From Novispirillum itersonii subsp. itersonii ATCC 12639 (lineage in GTDB: Bacteria; Pseudomonadota; Alphaproteobacteria; Rhodospirillales; Rhodospirillaceae): a stretch of 64,000 nt of DNA. Under the pieces are notes generated by a model. The model had not been told where the DNA came from. It saw nothing but the letters and a program-made list of their open reading frames with translations, and searched no databases. Positions 59,321 through 64,000 of the stretch are shown one piece after another. Positions within the stretch are counted from its first letter, which is position 1, and every line of letters starts with the position of its first letter. A program made the translations under genes and the position numbers. The stretch spans positions 62,001-126,000 of the forward strand of contig NZ_KB907343.1 in NCBI RefSeq assembly GCF_000381985.1, read 5' to 3'.

Positions 59321-59734
59321 ATGAGCGACCAGTACATCGACAAGGATCTTCTTGCGCTGACCGCCGATATCGTTGCCGCTCATGTCAGCAACAACAGCGT
59401 TGCGATGTCTGATCTGCCGCAGCTGATTTCTGATGTGCACCGCGCCCTCACCAATCTGGGCTCCGCCCCGGTGCAGGTCGAGCGGCCGCAGCCTGCCGTT
59501 CCGGTGAAGAAGTCGGTGACCCCCGAATACATCATCTGCCTTGAAGACGGTAAGAAGCTGAAGATGCTGAAGCGGCACCTGAAGACCGCTTACAACATGA
59601 CCCCGGAAGAATACCGTGAACGTTGGGGCCTGCCGGCCGATTACCCGATGGTCGCCCCCAACTATGCCATCCACCGTTCGGATCTGGCCAAGAAGATCGG
59701 CCTTGGCACCAAGGCCCGCCGCCGGACCCGCTGA
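59321..59734 (+). CDS. MucR/Ros-family zinc-finger transcriptional regulator
   Basis: DNA-binding protein of 137 residues. The C-terminal zinc-finger region has [19 protein letters not shown] and then [24 protein letters not shown], the hallmark of MucR/Ros. The first zinc Cys is replaced or displaced (IICLEDG has one Cys), a variant known in many family members. Such proteins are global regulators or silencers of polysaccharide, motility and cell-cycle genes in alphaproteobacteria, with H-NS-like behaviour. It has a good promoter and a strong terminator. Confidence 0.93.
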   Translation: MSDQYIDKDLLALTADIVAAHVSNNSVAMSDLPQLISDVHRALTNLGSAPVQVERPQPAVPVKKSVTPEYIICLEDGKKLKMLKRHLKTAYNMTPEEYRERWGLPADYPMVAPNYAIHRSDLAKKIGLGTKARRRTR

Positions 59735-59755
59735 TCCGGTCACCGGCCTGCTGTT

Positions 59756-59793
59756 AACCCCCGCCGACCACCCGGTCCGGCGGGGGTTTCTTT
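59756..59793 (+). terminator. Rho-independent terminator of mucR
   Basis: Stem AACCCCCGCCG (59756-59766) with CGGCGGGGGTT (59778-59788), then TTTCTTT. It touches the stop codon of the convergent kinase. Confidence 0.87.
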
Positions 59794-62251
59794 ATGGTGT
59801 GGCAAATATCTGTTCGAGAACCGCACGAAGACTGTCTGCCGTCACCGGACCGGTCAGGCGGTAAACACCGGCATCCCTGCGGTCGATCTCACCCGCATCG
59901 GGCAGTAAGATCAGCGGCACCCGGGCCGTTTCACTGCCTGCGCGCAGCACGGCGATTGCCCCCGGCCCTGCCTCAGACAGATCCCCGGCAGTCCCGCCCC
60001 CCAGAATGATCACGTCCGGCAGCTCCGCATGGGCTGCAAACAGTCCCTCGGTCATGGATGGAATACTGGCCAGACTGACACCGGGCAAACCTGCCGTCGC
60101 TGTCTGCAGGGCGGAAACGACCTCCAGCCGGGGATCAATCACCAGCAGGCGCCGGTGCGCCGGGGCCTGCTGGTGATCCGCACTGTCACCGACGGTCAAC
60201 GCTGCCGGTGCTGTCAGCGATGATACCGGGGCCAGCGGCAGATCAACCCAGAAGGTCGCCCCCTGCCCTTCCGCGCTTTCAAAACCGATCCGTCCGCCCA
60301 TCATCTGCACAAGATCACGGGTCACTTTCAGCCCGATCCCGGTCCCCTCAATCCCGGAGGCTTCAGCCCCAAGCCGGTTGAAAGGCTGGAACAAGGCCCC
60401 CTGACGGTCCAGCGGAATCCCACGACCGGTATCGGAGACCCGGATCCGGACCCAGTCATCCTGTTCCGCCGTATTCAGGCCAGAGGACTGATACTGCCCG
60501 GCACTGATCAGAACCTGCCCCTCCGGGACATTGTATTTGATGGCATTGCTGAGCAGATTTAACAGCACCTGCTTCAGCCGGACATAATCAGCCTGAACTT
60601 TCGGGGCGCGGATCAGCGACGGGGCCACATCAAGGCGAATCCCCTGCGGCATCGCCAGCGGTTGGGCAATCGCCAGACAGTCCTGTACCAGAGAGGCAAC
60701 CGTCAGCGCCTCCGGGGTCAGGCTCAGGGTGCCGGACTCAATACGGGCCAGATCCAGCACCTCGTTGATCAGGGTCAGCAGGTGATTGCCGCTCCGGCGG
60801 ATGTGGTCAACATGCTCCATCTGTTTCGGGGTCAGCGGATCCCGGCGACTGACCGCCAACAGCTGCGCAAAGCCCAGAACGGCATTCAGCGGGGTCCGCA
60901 GCTCATGACTCATCGCCGACAGAAATTCAGATTTGGCACGGCTGGCTGCCTCTGCCTCGTCCTTGGCCGATTGCAAGGCGGCCTGCAGGGCCACGGTATC
61001 GGTGATATCGGTATGCAGGCCGATCCGCCCGCCGTCAGGGGTCCGGTATTCCACCACCCGCACCCATTTTCCGGTCGCCGTATACATCTCAAAGGGGGCA
61101 CCGTCGGCCCGGCGGTGGCACTCCAGCCGGTCGCGCACCAGCATCGACAGGCTGCGCCCGGGCGGTGCCCGGTACAGCCCACGTTCGAGACTGATCCGGA
61201 CAATATCCTCAAACCGGATCCCATAGGTCAGGACATCGGCTGTATCCGGGTACATCTGCCGATAACGGACGTTACACAAAATCAGCCGGTCCTGCCCGTC
61301 AAACAGGGTAAACCCTTCGGAAATACCGCTGAGGGCCGCCATCAGCTTGGCTTCCGTCGCCTCCAGACGTTCCCGGGTCCGCTCCTGCATGCTGATATCG
61401 GTAGCAGTACCACGATACCCCAGAAACTGACCACTGCCGCTGAACACAGGCTTACCGCTCAGGCTGATCACCCGCCCGCCGCCTTCAGGATCGGTAAAGC
61501 GGAACAGAAGATCCCGGAATGAGTCATGCCCTGACAGCAGGGTATCAAACTCATTACAGGCATCATTGGCGGAATACGGCTGCAAAGCCCGCAGCGAGCC
61601 GACCTGCATCAGAGCATCACGCAGCCATGTCTGCGGCCCGATCACCTGTGTCAGGGTAAACGTGTCGTCCACCTCCCACAGCCAGTCGGAAGACGACTCC
61701 GCATAATCGCGGAACCGCTGGCGGCTGAGATCCAGCTCTTCCCGCGCCCGGACCGACGCGGTGATATCGCGCAGCAGCAGCGTATGGCGGTACCCGGTGA
61801 TGGCTGGCAGCTCGCCGCGCTTGACCAGCAAAACGGTCTCGGTGGTCCCCTGCGGCAGACGCACCACATGCCCGAACTCATCTTCAGCCACCGTGGAGTC
61901 CTGCAACACGGTCCGGGGCAGAAGATCCGGCAGTGCCCGCCCGATCAGGGTATCCGGCGGGCAGCCCAGCAGCAGACTGGCGCTGGCATTGGCATCCATG
62001 ATCCGCAGATCGTCACCGAACGTCAGCAGCCCTTCCCCCACCGCATCCAGCAGGTCACGGATCTGTCCTGCCGCCTGTGCCCGCAGCGGATCAGGCCGGG
62101 CCTCCGGCTGCTGGTCCGGCCCGGTGGTGGCAGGTGCCCCGATGGCGCGGTAACTGGCATCCACCAGTCTGAGAAGGGTCTGGAGGTCAGGGGTGCCGTC
62201 CGGCGTCCCGGCGGACGCCTCAGCAATCTGACTGGCGAGCAATGGATGCAT
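59792..62251 (-). CDS. Multi-PAS histidine kinase with degenerate C-terminal receiver
   Basis: Soluble-looking kinase of 819 residues (no membrane helix seen). Three PAS-type domains (about 65-170, 180-300 and 305-430) are followed by HisKA with SHELRTPLNAVLGF, N box LLSNAIKYN, G1 DTGRGI and G2 GTGIGL, all intact. The last 120 residues have a receiver-like fold (RRLLVIDPRLEVV), but where the phospho-acceptor Asp should stand it reads VIILGGG, so phosphotransfer to it is unlikely. The start at 62251 has AGGA six bases upstream. No cognate regulator is next to it. Confidence 0.88.
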   Translation of the reverse strand: MHPLLASQIAEASAGTPDGTPDLQTLLRLVDASYRAIGAPATTGPDQQPEARPDPLRAQAAGQIRDLLDAVGEGLLTFGDDLRIMDANASASLLLGCPPDTLIGRALPDLLPRTVLQDSTVAEDEFGHVVRLPQGTTETVLLVKRGELPAITGYRHTLLLRDITASVRAREELDLSRQRFRDYAESSSDWLWEVDDTFTLTQVIGPQTWLRDALMQVGSLRALQPYSANDACNEFDTLLSGHDSFRDLLFRFTDPEGGGRVISLSGKPVFSGSGQFLGYRGTATDISMQERTRERLEATEAKLMAALSGISEGFTLFDGQDRLILCNVRYRQMYPDTADVLTYGIRFEDIVRISLERGLYRAPPGRSLSMLVRDRLECHRRADGAPFEMYTATGKWVRVVEYRTPDGGRIGLHTDITDTVALQAALQSAKDEAEAASRAKSEFLSAMSHELRTPLNAVLGFAQLLAVSRRDPLTPKQMEHVDHIRRSGNHLLTLINEVLDLARIESGTLSLTPEALTVASLVQDCLAIAQPLAMPQGIRLDVAPSLIRAPKVQADYVRLKQVLLNLLSNAIKYNVPEGQVLISAGQYQSSGLNTAEQDDWVRIRVSDTGRGIPLDRQGALFQPFNRLGAEASGIEGTGIGLKVTRDLVQMMGGRIGFESAEGQGATFWVDLPLAPVSSLTAPAALTVGDSADHQQAPAHRRLLVIDPRLEVVSALQTATAGLPGVSLASIPSMTEGLFAAHAELPDVIILGGGTAGDLSEAGPGAIAVLRAGSETARVPLILLPDAGEIDRRDAGVYRLTGPVTADSLRAVLEQIFATP

Positions 62252-62413
62252 CCGCCATCCTGTTACAAATACTGCGTATGACCTGCCACCCCGCACCCCA
62301 CAGTGACGGAAGGGAAAGGGCCGGACAGACTGGCTGAACTCAGCAGCCTGCATTCAGCCTGCCATGAGGCCACGGGCGGGGGAAGCGGAATATCCGGCCG
62401 CCCCCGCGCGGCA

Positions 62414-63673
62414 TCACCCTGCCAGCAGGGCGCGGAAACCATCCGCATCCGGCAACCCGGACTGCGGACCCAATGCGGTGACGGTCGGGGCACTGTTCAG
62501 CATCAGGGCCGCCGCTTCCAGCACTTTGGCAGCATCGACCGCCTCGACCTGTGCCACCAGCTCTTCCGTCGACAGAATCCGCCCGTAGGACAGGATATGA
62601 CGGGCCAGCTGCTCACAGCGGTTTGACGGGCTTTCCAGCCCCATCAGCAGACCGGCCTTGATCTGGGCCCGGGCCCGCGCCAGTTCCGCCGGGCTGATGC
62701 CATCCAGCACCCGCCGCAGTTCGGTACACAGAACCGGCACCAGTTCCGCCGCCTCATCCTCGCCGGTCCCGGCGTAAACACCAAACAGGCCGCCATCGGT
62801 GTACGAGCTGGTGTAGGTATAGACCGAATAGGCCAGACCCCGCTTTTCGCGGATTTCCTGAAACAGCCGTGACGACATGCCACCGCCCAGAAGGGTCGAC
62901 AGCACGGCAGAGGCATAGAACAGCGGGTGTTCATACGACACGCCGTCAAAGCCGACCAGCAGGTGCAGCTGCTCAAGATCCTTCTCGACCCGCAAGTCAC
63001 CACCGGTATAGCGGGCAACTTCCGGCTGGACCGGGGCGGTCTGCGGCAGGGCGGTAAACTGGTTTTCGACCAGACGCACAAAGGTGTCATGATCAATGTT
63101 CCCGGCAGCCGCTAGCACCATCGACCGGGTCGAATAGGTATCACGCATAAACCGGCTCAGGGTATCGCGGGTAATGCCGCGCACCCGCTCCGGGGTGCCC
63201 AGAACGGCACGGCCCATCGCCTGATCCGGATAGGCGGTGGCCTGAAAATGATCGTAGACGATGTCGTCCGGGGTATCTTCGGCCTGATTGATTTCCTGCA
63301 CCACCACCGACTGTTCCCGCGCCAGCTCTTCGGCGTCAAACACCGAATGCTGGAGGATGTCGGCGATCAGGTCCACCGCCAGCGCCGAGTCCTCTTTCAG
63401 GACCTTTGCGTAATAGGCGGTGTTCTCCCGCGAGGTGTAGGCATTGAGATGGCCGCCGACATTCTCGATTTCCTCGGCGATGGCGGCGGCGCTGCGGCGC
63501 TGGGTCCCCTTGAAGGCCATGTGTTCGAGCAGGTGAGAGATCCCGTTGATCTCCACCGGCTCATGGCGGGTCCCCACATCCACCCAGGCCCCCAGCGACA
63601 CGGTCTCAACCGTTGTCATACGGTCGGTCATGACCCGCAGGCCATTAGGAAGGGTGGTGACGGTAATGCTCAT
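62414..63673 (-). CDS. M16-family zinc peptidase (processing peptidase-like)
   Basis: Pitrilysin-type peptidase of 419 residues similar to the beta subunit of mitochondrial processing peptidase. Inverse zinc motif HLLEHMAFKGT (HxxEH) lies near 48 and the downstream Glu in the ENVGGHLNAYT/EELAREQSVVVQEI region. It lacks a signal peptide. Its ATG overlaps the thrC stop (ATGA), a thrC-M16 link seen in other Rhodospirillales. Confidence 0.93.
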   Translation of the reverse strand: MSITVTTLPNGLRVMTDRMTTVETVSLGAWVDVGTRHEPVEINGISHLLEHMAFKGTQRRSAAAIAEEIENVGGHLNAYTSRENTAYYAKVLKEDSALAVDLIADILQHSVFDAEELAREQSVVVQEINQAEDTPDDIVYDHFQATAYPDQAMGRAVLGTPERVRGITRDTLSRFMRDTYSTRSMVLAAAGNIDHDTFVRLVENQFTALPQTAPVQPEVARYTGGDLRVEKDLEQLHLLVGFDGVSYEHPLFYASAVLSTLLGGGMSSRLFQEIREKRGLAYSVYTYTSSYTDGGLFGVYAGTGEDEAAELVPVLCTELRRVLDGISPAELARARAQIKAGLLMGLESPSNRCEQLARHILSYGRILSTEELVAQVEAVDAAKVLEAAALMLNSAPTVTALGPQSGLPDADGFRALLAG

Positions 63674-64000
63674 CGTGACTCCACTTGCTCGGCGACGAAC
63701 CGTTCAATCGCCGCCACATCATTGGGGATGACCGTCATCCGTTCCGGACGGTCAAACAGATCGGACAGACGCGCCGGAAGCTGCGGATAGACACCGGAGG
63801 CCTCCTGCACCGCCTGCGGGAACTTGGCCGGGTGGGCCGTGGCCAGACAGACCACCGGGGTGCCGGGCTCGACGCCGGTCAGGCGACGTCCGGCCTCGAC
63901 ACCGATGGCGCTGTGCGGGTCCAGCAGCTCACCCGTGCCGGCATAAATCTCACGGATCACCGCCTGCGTCTCGGCATCCGACAGCCGCAGACCGGAGAAC
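63670..64000 (-). CDS. thrC: Threonine synthase, C-terminal fragment (cut by window edge)
   Basis: The last 109 residues of a protein reading out of the window. The stretches FSGLRLSDAETQAVIREIY, LDPHSAIGVEAGRR, and CLATAHPAKFPQAV match the C-terminal part of threonine synthase, a PLP enzyme converting phosphohomoserine to threonine. PLP-binding Lys lies outside the window. Its substrate is made by ThrB (45760-46722). Confidence 0.92.
   Translation of the reverse strand, partial: FSGLRLSDAETQAVIREIYAGTGELLDPHSAIGVEAGRRLTGVEPGTPVVCLATAHPAKFPQAVQEASGVYPQLPARLSDLFDRPERMTVIPNDVAAIERFVAEQVESR

Overview
The window reads as ordinary chromosome from a GC-rich alphaproteobacterium, most likely a Rhodospirillales (Novispirillum/Rhodospirillum-like) free-living or aquatic species. 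This rests on gene content, not on a database search: an F1-only ATP synthase operon (atpHAGDC without the Fo genes), a MucR/Ros zinc-finger regulator, Coq7, CcmAB, a DivL-like kinase relative, an ispH-thrB-rnhA run, and many c-di-GMP and PAS signalling proteins. I see no tRNA, rRNA, CRISPR array, prophage or insertion sequence.

Layout. 1-13.7 kb: coq7, a structured intergenic RNA candidate, a degenerate DivL-like histidine kinase, recX, an orphan ABC-2 permease, an unrecognised two-repeat zinc-ribbon protein with its own promoter and leader hairpin, an MFS transporter overlapping an HD-domain protein, a GH3 glycosidase, a soluble chemoreceptor and a double-domain PPK2 (polyphosphate:AMP phosphotransferase). 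14-16.3 kb: gap-pgk (glycolysis). 16.4-19.3 kb: a membrane GGDEF-EAL protein with a periplasmic binding domain. 19.5-24.7 kb: atpHAGDC, on the minus strand. 25-29.7 kb: priA, divergent from a tal/fsa-DUF484-xerC run. 29.7-33.6 kb: a translationally coupled sensor kinase and DUF3369-GGDEF response regulator.

33.7-38.6 kb: surface polysaccharide genes (UDP-glucuronate 4-epimerase, phosphosugar isomerase, WecA/WbpL-like initiating transferase, CapD/WbpM-like dehydratase). 38.6-41.6 kb: an FMN-binding oxidase-like protein and leuA, the latter behind a leucine leader peptide whose AUG seems to coincide with the transcription start. 41.6-44.7 kb: a GT4 glycosyltransferase, an LpxH-like phosphoesterase and a lipid kinase. 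44.7-47.2 kb: ispH-thrB-rnhA. 47.2-51.8 kb: a complete late queuosine block (queA-tgt-queF-queG) followed by an FGE-like lipoprotein-size exported protein.

51.8-64 kb: a histidine kinase broken by one extra base in a G9 tract, ccmAB, lepA, a D-Ala-D-Ala dipeptidase-like gene overlapping tsaB-rimI, a TusA-like protein divergent from mucR, a PAS histidine kinase with a dead receiver, an M16 peptidase and the 3' end of thrC.

Most of the window is housekeeping. The parts that look least explained are the structured RNA at about 807-1047, the pseudokinase with Glu in place of the phospho-His, the zinc-ribbon repeat protein at 5367, the leaderless leucine attenuator at 39437-39570, the G-tract switch at 52879, and two abutting palindromes upstream of the chemoreceptor.
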